64,000 nt of DNA from the NCBI GenBank assembly GCA_964036665.1, contig OZ038533.1, forward strand, positions 1,255,001 through 1,319,000. Direction: 5' to 3'. Of the stretch, positions 1 to 15,687 are shown in pieces (positions within the stretch are counted from its first letter, which is position 1; the number at the start of each line of letters is the position of its first letter). The position numbers and the translations under genes are program-made. Below the pieces are notes generated by a model, which worked only from the letters and a program-made list of their open reading frames with translations, was not told the DNA's origin and searched no databases. Origin of the DNA: Gordius sp. MW1. Its lineage: Eukaryota > Nematomorpha > Gordioida > Gordea > Gordiidae.

Positions 1-1
1 T

Positions 2-508
2 GGTACAAAAGGTCACCACGGCCTGCATTGCAAATTTAATAAGGCCAGATTTCTACGGCACACATCCGTTAACGCTCTTCTACAGAAGACATTCAAAAAG
101 GCGGGCTTTCCTTCCCAATTGGAGCCTAATGGTCTTTGCCTTAGCGACAAGAAGAGACCTGATGGACAGACCCTCATCCCATGGGCAAAAGGGCTATGCC
201 TAGCTTGGGACTACACTTGTCCGGATGCCTTTGCTCCCTCAAACCAAAACAAAGACCCCCTTGTTGATTCTGAAAGATTAAAATCCGCTAAATACGCAGA
301 ACTTAATTCCTCACTCCTTTTCTCCCCCATAGTGACCACTACCCTCACTACAATAGGTCCTAAAACCCAAGCCCTCCTGAAGGAATTGGGACGCCGCATA
401 GCTGCCAATACCCTTGACAAAAGGGAAACTTTTTTTATAAAACAGAAAATCGGAATGATTATTTGCCATTACAACGCTATGGCAATTTTTGAATGTTTAC
501 CTCTATGA
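2..508 (+). mobile_element. Non-LTR retrotransposon ORF, C-terminal end (cut by window edge)
   Basis: The frame is open from the second base of the window to a stop at 506-508. It encodes the conserved tail found after the reverse transcriptase in one group of non-LTR retrotransposons. Visible pieces are a His/Cys stretch (GHHGLHCKF), the block RPDGQTLIPW followed by LAWDYTCPD, then KYAEL, an IGPKTQ segment, and LGRRIAA with DKRETFFIKQ near the end. This order is known from many invertebrate elements annotated only as reverse transcriptase fragments. AATAAA-type motifs follow at about 550. The rest of the element lies to the left of the window. A minus-strand reverse transcriptase fragment at 21830-22330 may belong to the same group. 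Confidence 0.75.
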
Positions 509-638
509 TTTTTATGTTGTTTTTAGTTTCATTTAATGTAAATCTTGCATAATAAAATAAACATTTATTTATATTAGCCTCGCAAAAAGTTTTAAAGATC
601 CAATTTTATAAATAATGTAATTTGATACTTTTTTCAAG

Positions 639-787
639 ATCACGTCCAAGATCCGAAACATATCCCCATGACGGGCAAGAAATTGTTTTTAGTAATAGTG
701 TTGGCATTGATTGGATTGGCGGTTCTGTTTGTGGTGGGAGTTTTAGTGTTTAAGAAACAAGAAGAAAGTCGAAAACGATTGTATTAA
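639..787 (+). CDS. Last exon of VIP36/LMAN2-like L-type lectin
   Basis: This is a terminal exon after an acceptor AG at 637-638, ending at TAA 785-787. The 49 visible residues hold PMTG, a single hydrophobic membrane helix (VIVLALIGLAVLFVVGVLVF) and a short basic cytosolic tail, KKQEESRKRLY. VIP36/LMAN2 proteins end the same way: a PLTG-type junction, one helix, then a basic tail of about 12 residues closing in an aromatic pair (here LY). The family cycles between ER, ERGIC and Golgi as a receptor for high-mannose glycoproteins, and the tail carries the trafficking signal. The lectin domain exons are not in the window and should lie to the left. ERGIC-53, the closest alternative, ends in a different dilysine-type tail. 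Confidence 0.7.
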
Positions 788-1358
788 TTGAATTTTAATC
801 ATCCCCAACTTGTACATTGTTACCATTATTCTGATAAAATTAATCGCGAATCAATACGATAAATTATATTTCTATTTTAATTATACGTTAAATAGTTAAC
901 AGTGTTTTAAATTCAATTTTGCAAGTTCAAAGTATGAGTGTTATTATCAGTTATATTATAAGTAAACAAACCCACGAGGAAATGTCTAAAAATAGCTATG
1001 TTATATGTAGTTTTATTGGTGTAAAAGGTAATATATGTTTATTTTTATAAAGCTTGTTGATTTTCTTAATAATGTTCTATACATTTTTATATATAAATAA
1101 TATTAACTTTATAATCGATGGAAAGACATAGCACTCCTATAACCAGTTATGATTTTTATAAGTTATAATTTGCAAAAAAAATTTGAAAACATAAAATTTC
1201 TGATACAGAATATATTTTTAACTACAAATATCAAAAATTAATAATAATTAAGTTGTGATACAGCGTATTGAATAAAATTATGTTTATATATGTTACAAAA
1301 AATAATTTCATTTTGTACAAAATTTGGTAAGAATTGATATTACAACAACGAATGTTAT
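788..1358. other. Intergenic, nothing recognised
   Basis: Very AT-rich sequence between the convergent 3' ends of the lectin exon and the acetyltransferase gene. It presumably holds both 3' UTRs. No ORF or repeat is supported. Confidence 0.5.
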
Positions 1359-7306
<5,948 letters not shown>

Positions 7307-8038
7307 ATTGCTTCAATTCTAATTTTAAATGTCATATGAAATGCTTATAATTTTCAAAAAGTAGCGAATACGAAAGTTATACAAAACATATTTTGACATG
7401 TTTATACAATTACTACTATATATATAGGTATTAAGTAAATTTTTAACGTTACAAACAACCAAAATTGGTTATAGAAAAGTTTTTGGCAATCCTTTAAATT
7501 AAAAATTATTTAGGATAAATCACCAACATAAATTATCGGATAGGGGTCAAAGTAGCAGAATGATGAAAAAGTAGCAGAAAAATATGACTTTTAATCAATA
7601 TATTAGAATTAAATCTCAAATTGGGAGGGAATTTGATGTGCATCTACTAACCCTAACCTAAAACGCTGACCTAAAACACTAACCCTAACCCTCCTGACCA
7701 ATCTTGATCTTGATCAGTTCTGACCAATTTGGCTGCTTTTGTTCTACTACTTTGACCGGTTCCCTATATTATCTAGCCGCACATGTGACATACAACTGTA
7801 TAGTGTACTTTTCTGGGTATAAATATATTGTGTCAGAAAATTCAATACATTTTGATAACTAGCATTATTATAATCTTATTTAATCGCACTTATGATTTTT
7901 CTCTACATTTTCTTACTAAGCAAAATTGTTGATATTTTTTTTATTACCAGTATTATCGCTTAGAGCTTAAAAAATCATTAAAAAAATAAGTTCTAGGCTT
8001 TATGTTTAAAAATACATATATTTTACACTAATGAAATT
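7307..8038. other. Upstream region of KAT7; short CCCTAA-like stretch at 7650-7695
   Basis: Probable 5' UTR and promoter of the acetyltransferase gene, AT-rich and without a recognisable ORF. At 7650-7695 there are irregular CTAACCCTAACC units that look telomere-like but are few and imperfect. Confidence 0.4.
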
Positions 8039-8582
8039 TGTTCAGGATAGCCAAGTTGATGTTGTACTTATAATCTACTAATAATATTAAACTAAATAAG
8101 AATGATAATAAAACTGGAATAATGATACCAAACTAAGAATGGATCCATTTATTAATCAAAACAAAAAATCAACATCTCCGTGTTATGCAAATTATCACAT
8201 CTCATTATCTTGCCAACTCGGCTTTTGGCTTACAATATTCAATCCTATAATTATATCAATCATATAATCTGATATACAACACATATATAACATCATATAT
8301 AACCTCACACGTATATAACACATATATAACATAATAATAACATAACACCTTTCCCCTTAAGGTATGAAGGCTCCCTTTGGTTTTGTTCTTCGACTATGTC
8401 TCCCATGTGTAACATTCCATAACCTTTGCAGTGGGCTAACTGTAAGGATGAGATGGGATGGAAATTGTCAGTGGGGAAATATGGAGGGTTTTAGTGTATG
8501 GACTCGGCAACGTGGACTCTGGACTTGACCCTTCCCATCATCCGCTGTAGACTTCCAGACCAACTTCAGGGACCGGACTGCA
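8039..8582 (-). repeat. 3' LTR of non-autonomous element
   Basis: 544 bp, paired with 9351-9894. On the minus strand it is preceded by GGGTGGTGG, a possible short polypurine tract. Confidence 0.7.
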
Positions 8583-9350
8583 CCACCACCCATAAGATTA
8601 CAGGTGTCGGTAGAAGATGTCGACCGATCCTGCGACTCCCCCTTTACTACCGATAGTCCGTCCATTTCGACTCCGAGAGGTAGACTTCAGGGCCCCAAGC
8701 CATACATGGCATCATTAAGGGATTCCTCTACCTATTACCACCCTGAAATTGGTCTAGTCTCAGCGGACGTGGATCTGGAAAAGTGGGTTTTGGGGAAGCT
8801 AGTGGGAGGGTTAAATTCATATATAGTTTTCTATTTTACGTTGGGGCACATTCCTATCTTCCCATATCCATAGAATCATGAATTAATCTCCTGATATGAT
8901 CTCCTTCGAATAATGAATTTAATCCTGAATTCATATTCTCCTAGCTGTAAGGGTGTGGATTTGGAAAAGTGTCAGTGTTAAATTCATATGTAGTTTTCTA
9001 TTTGGGGCACATTCCTATCTTCCCATATCCATAGAATAATGAATTTAACATCCTGAAATGATCTCCCTTCTCCCTAGAATAATTAATTAATAACCTGAAT
9101 TTTTATTATTCCTGGAATTCTCCTCCCATCCACCTCATGAGATTTTACTGAAATGATCTCCTCCTGAATTCATATAATCCTCTCATAAGTCTTATCATTT
9201 CCATAGAATAATGTTTCCCTTTTCATTGCATCATTTGGAATTCCCCTTTATGTTCAATACCCAAAGCCATTTGTTTGCACATATATTTTTGTTGTTCTTC
9301 AACTGTTTTCTTTTCATATTTCCCAAAGTTTGTTTACTTCTGACACCATT

Positions 9351-9894
9351 TGTTCAGGATAGCCAAGTTGATGTTGTACTTATAATCTACTAATAATATT
9401 AAACTAAATAAGAATGATAATAAAACTGGAATAATGATACCAAACTAAGAATGGATCCATTTATTAATCAAAACAAAAAATCAACATCTTCGTGTTATGC
9501 AAATTATCACATCTCATTATCTTGCCAACTCGGCTTTTGGCTTACAATATTCAATCCTATAATTATATCAATCATATAATCTGATATACAACACATATAT
9601 AACATCATATATAACCTCACACGTATATAACACATATATAACATAATAATAACATAACACCTTTCCCCTTAAGGTATGAAGGCTCCCTTTGGTTTTGTTC
9701 TTCGACTATGTCTCCCATGTGTAACATTCCATAACCTTTGCAGTGGGCTAACTGTAAGGATGAGATGGGATGGAAATTGTCAGTGGGGAAATATGGAGGG
9801 TTTTAGTGTATGGACTCGGCAACGTGGACTCTGGACTTGACCCTTCCCATCATCCGCTGTAGACTTCCTGACCAACTTCAGGGACCGGACTGCA
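9351..9894 (-). repeat. 5' LTR of non-autonomous element
   Basis: 544 bp, paired with 8039-8582. The putative primer-binding site TGGTGTCAGAAGT follows on the minus strand at about 9336-9348. Confidence 0.7.
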
Positions 9895-9948
9895 AGTAAA
9901 CCACCACAATTTAGTGTAACCATAATATTTAATTGTCTGCGGGAGAAT

Positions 9949-10230
9949 ATGATGATAATAGTTTTAAATGTAATAATTATGATTTTAATGTGGTTAATTA
10001 AGAAAAATAATGAAATAGTATGCGCGATTGATTATAAAAACGGGCCTAAGTGTTTCTTTTGTAATAAGGTGGGACACATTAGAAGGAATTGCCCTGAAGA
10101 GGGGCGTGGGGGATGGCAAGGAAGACCCCGAAGTGGTTATAGTAACAAATTTAGGGTTGAAAAACAAGTAGATAAAATAGAACCTGACCCGTCCTGTAGT
10201 TGTAGGTGCCGGAGAGGGGAAAATGATTAG
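9949..10230 (+). CDS. Transmembrane-CCHC protein of a Ty3/gypsy-like element
   Basis: 93 codons from tandem ATGs at 9949 and 9952. An N-terminal hydrophobic segment (MIIVLNVIIMILMWLI) is followed by a canonical zinc knuckle CFFCNKVGHIRRNC (CX2CX4HX4C) at about residues 35-48 and a basic, Gly/Arg-containing tail. Zinc knuckles of this kind bind nucleic acid in retroelement nucleocapsids. Here the knuckle sits right behind a membrane anchor and no capsid domain is present. The same arrangement recurs at 23424-23751 and 43541-44188, beside pol genes, so this is probably a remnant of the same kind of element. The frame ends with TAG 10228-10230 and continues open beyond it (see next entry). No pol is recognisable downstream. 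Confidence 0.65.
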   Translation: MMIIVLNVIIMILMWLIKKNNEIVCAIDYKNGPKCFFCNKVGHIRRNCPEEGRGGWQGRPRSGYSNKFRVEKQVDKIEPDPSCSCRCRRGEND

Positions 10231-10743
10231 CAACCAGGGAGGGCTGCTATAACTATAAATAATTTTCGTAAAAAATTAAGTCCAGTCCCTCCCAAAATAA
10301 TTATCCCAAAATCCCCTCCCAAAATAATTATTGAAAAATTCCCTCCCAAAATAATTATCCCAAGATCAATTCCCAAAATAATTATTCTAAAATCCCCTCC
10401 CAAGTTAAATATCTTAAAACCCTCTTACAAAAGAAGTAACCCACAGTACCCTCCCCTAATAAACAGAATAATACACCCTCCCCTATTACAAACCCCTACC
10501 CCCACTGACCTAGTAAATAAACCAAAACCCCTTACCCTAATACACAACTCCCCTCCCTTTAAAGAAATTCCTTTAAGTATAAGTTTAACATTACCTAAAC
10601 TAGGAGGTAAAATAAACAACTGTCATTTAAACCTTACTACTAAAAATAGTAATATAACTTTACCATCCCTAATAAAACCAGTTTCCTTCAATAAATCAAC
10701 AATTAAGTTTAATTTGTATTTGTTAAGGCTTTACTTTTTATGA
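10231..10743 (+). CDS. Start-less ORF in frame after TAG; PPKIII repeats
   Basis: 170 sense codons follow the TAG of the preceding frame without interruption until TGA 10741-10743. There is no ATG, GTG, CTG or TTG in frame until close to the end, so translation would need readthrough of the amber codon, which is followed by CAA CCA. The beginning (AAITINNF) sits where the protease linker lies in related elements (compare VYINFF in the 22429 element). Residues about 20-60 after the stop are four to five imperfect repeats of roughly nine residues around PPKIII. The rest is Pro/Leu/Asn-rich without a recognised domain or protease active site. It could be a decayed pol start. Confidence 0.45.
   Translation, partial: QPGRAAITINNFRKKLSPVPPKIIIPKSPPKIIIEKFPPKIIIPRSIPKIIILKSPPKLNILKPSYKRSNPQYPPLINRIIHPPLLQTPTPTDLVNKPKPLTLIHNSPPFKEIPLSISLTLPKLGGKINNCHLNLTTKNSNITLPSLIKPVSFNKSTIKFNLYLLRLYFL
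10275..10405 (+). repeat. Tandem minisatellite, about 27-bp unit
   Basis: Four to five imperfect units around CCCTCCCAAAATAATTAT, in phase with the reading frame (27 bp is nine codons), which produces the PPKIII peptide repeat. Confidence 0.7.
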
Positions 10744-11553
10744 TAGAAATCTCATATTTTAGTCAGAAGCTTTCAATATCTTCAATTTGTTTAACAATTT
10801 ATGCAAACAGCAAGTTTTTGATTAAGGTTTTTTATTTTAAGAGGAGTCTTATTATGATTAACAGATTACAAAATAATAATCAACAATGTAATATAAGCAT
10901 TTTTATAACACGTGCAATTATATCAGTTTTGTAATAAATTGCTGCTGCAATTATCATTTTATAACTATAAAATAGAAAATACTTTTTTTAAGAGGGAGAA
11001 GTATGTCGTGTAAGTTAAATCTTAAAAGGAATTAAAAATAACAAAATAATCGACAAAAAAATATATTGCACTTTTGAACACATTATGAAACATTGGAGGT
11101 TAGGCGTATAAAAAAGATTATCTTAATCTTTGTCATTAAGTCAGTTTTCAACAAAAGTCCAATGTAGTTTTCATTTTTATAATAATATTTATATGCGAGT
11201 GAAATGTGAACATAATTGTAACAACCTATAAAAATATAAAAATATTGTGTTTAAATAAAAAGTGAATATTTTGATTTTTTTTTTCAGGTTGTGACAATTT
11301 TATTTATAACCATTTATTGGGTCAAGTAATAATTTATATATGATATAAAAACGGTATTATAAAATAAATACAATTGCTACTTTGTATAGTTAACAATTTA
11401 GTGTGCGATGTGATAAAAAAAATCACAGTTTCTGAGATACCTTTCAATTAAGTCTAACTAAGAAACGAGCTCTACCATACAAATCTAAATATTGGATTTC
11501 AAATATAAAGCTCTACAAAAAAGACTTTTTCAAAATATGTGCAGTGTGCGATT
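10744..11553. other. Between element remnant and SLC13 gene; nothing certain
   Basis: AT-rich DNA. A 64-codon frame at 10740-10934 has no recognisable content. The right part should contain the 3' UTR of the transporter gene. Confidence 0.4.
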
Positions 11554-14500
11554 TTAATGAGTCCCGTTCGTCGCGTTTGTATGAAAGTGAGCGGCCCAGT
11601 CGGGAAATTTATTGACGTGAAAGATTGTATCAGCGTATGTGTTGATGAATAAATATGTTACCGCTAAGCAAATTATGTGGACAAAAAATCCTGGTTTTAC
11701 CTAATAAAGTTTGAAGGCGTCAAAAATCATTTATATTCGGAGAATATGATAGTATAATCAAAATTTGATTGAATACCATGTCTAAAAAGTTGAGCTTCCC
11801 CGACGCATAGCATATTGCGTTGGGGGCAGTACCGATAGGAAGCATGAAGCAAAAGGATGCGGCCAAGGTTACTGGCAGGATGAAATAAATCGGATTAACC
11901 TTCACGCTTACAGCCTAATAAATGAATGAATTTATTCATTAAATAAATATATGTGTATTACTATTTCTGCCACTATGGGAATGATTATGCTTGCCGTAGC
12001 TATATTGTTTAGCACTTCGGTGATGCCAGAGGTCAGGGTAGAAAATATCAGGACTAATAAATGCTTGGGTAATTTGTGGAAAATGTAGAAGGATTTCACG
12101 AGCAATTTTGAAAGACCGGACGACTTTATATTAAATATTGATTATAATGGGCATCATTTTATATGCAAATTTAATAATGATGACCCTACACATTACAAAA
12201 CTAGTCAAAACTACTTAATAAATAGTATATTAATAAGGTGCTTACACTAAAGCCTAGGGCCATAGCTAAACCACCCCCAAATAAAAGATTTATATCCCAC
12301 ATTAATGAATCTTGAATTTCGCTCCATATCAAGATAGGCTTATAATTAGGTGTATCTATAAATTAATAATAATAAAAAAATAAAAGATTCTTTAAAAAAA
12401 TTTTGAAACAAAATCTTATGTTTTTTTTACTTTCGTTAGTTGTTATAATATTGAGACAACTAAAATCTCTAGGTACTATGAACAATATTATGGCAATTAA
12501 AATGGCTGGAGTTCCGTCTGACACGTATCTGTATGCAATAATATTTGTATAATTGAATAATTTTGCCAAAATAACTTAGAAAATATATGGAATGATAAAA
12601 GCGGCTCACTTTTTTTTGAAAAGGTCTAACCATCCAGGTATAAACTTGGGATTTTTGAATATCCACAAGGCAAGTAGGATGATAAATAACGTAGATACGG
12701 TAATTTCATTTTGTCTACAATTTTCAAATTCCACAATTATATATGAATGAATGAATCAATTGTAACTACTTAAATTTTCCCATCTTTTGCAAGTGTAGCC
12801 TAATGAAGGGTCTAGGGTCATGGTACTTTTTACCCCGGTTTCTAAATTGATCCATAGTTCCTCTAATAATAAATTATATTATTTTTTTGATAACTCTCCC
12901 TTATAAAAATTATTTTATAAATATGTGATTATATATACCTAAAACCGAAGAAGTAAATGCAAAGTTGGAGCCAAGTTAATGTTATAATGATGAGAGCACC
13001 TGGAAATGCGTAGAAAAACCAGGATGAAAAAGTGATTTCTGCTTCTGAACCAAATAAACTGAGATATTAGAAAAATAAAATAAATTAATAAAACAAAAAA
13101 AAATAATAATATTAATTAAGTTATAGTAAACAAGTGTTTAGAGAATTTTACACGTTTAAAATTCCAGTCATAATGAGATTCGGTGGAGTGCCTGTTAAGG
13201 AGGCTGTACCACCAATGTTACATGAATAAGCTATAGCTATAAAAATACATTTCCTTAACATTTCTATGTCCAAGCTCGTATCTTCCTCTTTCCTCCTGCT
13301 AATAAATAAAAAAACATCGTCAAATTCTGACCCTTGCTAGTAAAATGTTCTGTCTGTCTGTCTAGCATGTCCAACTTTTTGCTTTTTATATATATTGGAA
13401 GACAACAGAAGTAGATAAAGAAGGATATAATCCCCCCCCCACCTAGACTAATATTTCTATGGATTTTCCAACAGCTGATAATTTTTGAGTAAGGATGTAG
13501 TCCGCCATCTTAAGGACTAACAAACTAAACGCCATTTATTTTGCTATATTCTTTTACTTATTTTCATAAATTTGTATTAAGCTAAAAATGAAAAAAAAAT
13601 TATGTTCGGGGAAAAAAAGTTAAAACTACATTGTTAATAGTTAAACTAGCATACACATTATCATATAGTTGTATATCACTTAAAATATCAGATTAAGTTG
13701 CTTTTAATCCAAAAAACAGCTGTTCTATATTTCAGCCTAAACTATGCTTTTCTCTTTAAATCCTGACTGCACCCATAAAGACAAATCTTTTTATTATTTA
13801 GTCTTTTTGAAATTTTAATAATCAATGCAATCCAAAATTAAAACTATGAGTACATACTTGTTGGATACAATATTAGCAACTTTTTCGCCAACGCCTGATT
13901 CGCGACATTCTGTTATCATGACTTGTACTATATGATCTAATAAACGTTTTGAACTCCATTCATTTATTTATTTAGTTACCTTTATTGAGTTCAACAATTT
14001 CTATGGGTAGTGAATCTGTTATAGGTAATTCTACCGTATCTATAACTTCTGTTTTTAACTTGAACATTTCTTCTATAACTCCACTAGCTACGGGCGCCAT
14101 TAAAACAGCTGTAGCTGAATTATTAATCCACATGGAAATAAAAAATGTCGACATCATGAAACCAAACACCATCCTAACGTTGTTTTTATAAAATAAAAAA
14201 TTATCTAAAATTCAAAAAAATATTTTAAGTGAATGTCATTAGTTAATATTTTTGAAATTTGGTCTAATTGATTGAAGAGTATCATGAGCGTAGCCAGCAT
14301 TGGTTAGAGGGGGGGGGGGCAAAACGATCATTTTTTGAAATTTCAGCCATATTTTAATAAATTTCAACAAATTTTAGGATTCAAAGGGGGACAACTGCCC
14401 CTTCCTGCCCCCCCCCCTTGCCTACACCTATGAAGATTATTAATAACTACGTTATTTTAGTATAAATTCAGAAAATTTAAAATATTTGTCATTAAAATAC

Positions 14501-15639
14501 ATTTTAGAAATTTAAAATAAAAAAGTCATTAAAAACCAAAGAATAATCATACCAAACTGGTTTAGATCCAGATCTTATTAATAAATTAAGCGCTATCCTT
14601 TTGTGCAGGTTAACTATTTGAATTGCACGGGCAATTATGACGGACGCAAAAAATAATACTATCGGATCCTGTAATATAAAATATAAATAAAAAAATATTA
14701 TTAATTATATAAATTTTATAATCTTGTAAATAAATAACGAAATTTTTGCTATATAAAAGACTTGGTTTTTTCGTTTTAAAACCATTGCACTCAAATTAAT
14801 TGCTGTAAATGATAAAAAAGCATGATTTTGATCAGAATAACTTTTTAAAATTTCTTTATACTTCTAAATAAATATTAAAATGCAGTTATTTATGATTTAT
14901 TAATATTTAGTCGTTTAAATAGGGTAGTCTAATAAATCAGTTCAGTTATTGACCCAAATATCGGACAATCTAAATATTTCAAACTTTTACGATAATTTTA
15001 AATTTAATTTTGATAGAAAAAATTAATTATAATTAGATAATAAAAAAGTATACGTAAACATATTATAAATTAAGGTTTGTGATTTTATTTGTTAAATAAA
15101 TGGCTCGCTTTGTCTATAAAAGCCAAGATGGTAATGTCAATATTTATTATTTAAGCTCTCTCAAAAAAATTCAATTAAAATATTTCAAAAATTTTAAATT
15201 TTTTATTATTAAAATTTTAAAATTTACCTCAAAATACTTTGAGGATACTTCTTTCATAGTTAGAATCCCGAATAATGGAAACATAAGTAAAGGCATCAAT
15301 GAAGCAATTGAAAGGGGTAAAGACTGGGTTATCAGATAAAGTATTGTTACTAAGCAAACGTAAGCACATCTCATTTCCTAAAATTTTTCAAATTTATTTT
15401 TACAAAAAATAATTTAAAACAATTTATAAAATCAATTTTAAGGTTCAATAAAAATAAAAATTATTGTTAATATTAACCTGAGATCCGTAGTATAGAGGTA
15501 TGGGTAGGAATATCAATGGAATCGCTACGGCTATATAAAAATTTTTCACTTTTGTTAATTGTTTAAATCCATTTTTCCATTGTTCTTTGCATTTTGGAGG
15601 TAATAAAATTTCTCCGTCCCAATCACATAAACTTTTCAT
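11554..15639 (-). CDS. SLC13-family Na+/di- or tricarboxylate (or sulfate) cotransporter, INDY-like
   Basis: Fourteen exons join with consistent phase: 15639-15478, 15377-15228, 14668-14553, 14173-13980, 13936-13858, 13298-13152, 13058-12939, 12799-12770, 12714-12610, 12528-12431, 12355-12246, 12123-11962, 11914-11777, 11700-11554. The product is 585 aa, normal for the family. Landmarks are RCAYVCLVTILYLITQSLPL, SMWINNSATAVLM (about 157-168), NIGGTASLTGTPPNL, KFIPGW, DGTPAI, LLFGGGLAMALGFS, SGITEVLNNIATAS (about 469-482), PIGTAPNAICYASG and INTYADTIF near the C terminus. These are multi-pass plasma-membrane transporters that import citrate, succinate or sulfate with sodium. The Ser-Asn-Thr signatures read Asn-Asn-Ser and Asn-Asn-Ile here. 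I chose ATG 15639; the frame is open a little further upstream with TTG at 15687. Exon 8 is only 30 nt. Confidence 0.88.
14283..14432. mobile_element. MITE, CATGRGCGTAGCC family, copy 3 (in SLC13 intron)
   Basis: Begins CATGAGCGTAGCCAGCATTGG and ends TGCCTACACCTATG, with G-run and C-run blocks as in the other copies. It lies in the intron between 14552 and 14174. Confidence 0.7.
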
Positions 15640-15687
15640 CGACTTTTTAAGCTCGGCTCCTAAGTCTAATTCTTCAGAAGTTTCCAA

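Larger units (their letters stand above)
8039..9894 (-). mobile_element. Non-autonomous LTR retrotransposon (pol-less)
   Basis: Two direct repeats of exactly 544 bp (8039-8582 and 9351-9894) differ at only a few bases that I could spot and flank a 768-bp interior. Each repeat runs from TGTTCAGG to GGACTGCA on the plus strand. Just inside the right repeat, read on the minus strand, is TGGTGTCAGAAGT, which looks like a primer-binding site, so the element points leftward with its 5' LTR at 9351-9894. The interior has no gag, protease or reverse transcriptase and contains a duplicated block of about 160 bp (near 8812-8882 and 8972-9045). I do not see a matching target duplication at the outer edges (AAATT against AGTAA). 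Near-identity of the LTRs suggests recent insertion or conversion. Confidence 0.7.

Noticed and set aside
7650-7695. Telomere or internal telomeric array (CCCTAA-like units)
   Set aside because: Only a few irregular units in low-complexity sequence; not enough for a telomeric repeat.
9211-9393. Hydrophobic 60-codon frame inside the non-autonomous LTR element
   Set aside because: It runs into the LTR and reads through AT-rich sequence opposite the element's orientation; no support for coding.
15100-15339. Plus-strand frame of 79 codons
   Set aside because: It overlaps exon 2 of the SLC13 gene on the other strand and has no recognisable content; a shadow frame.
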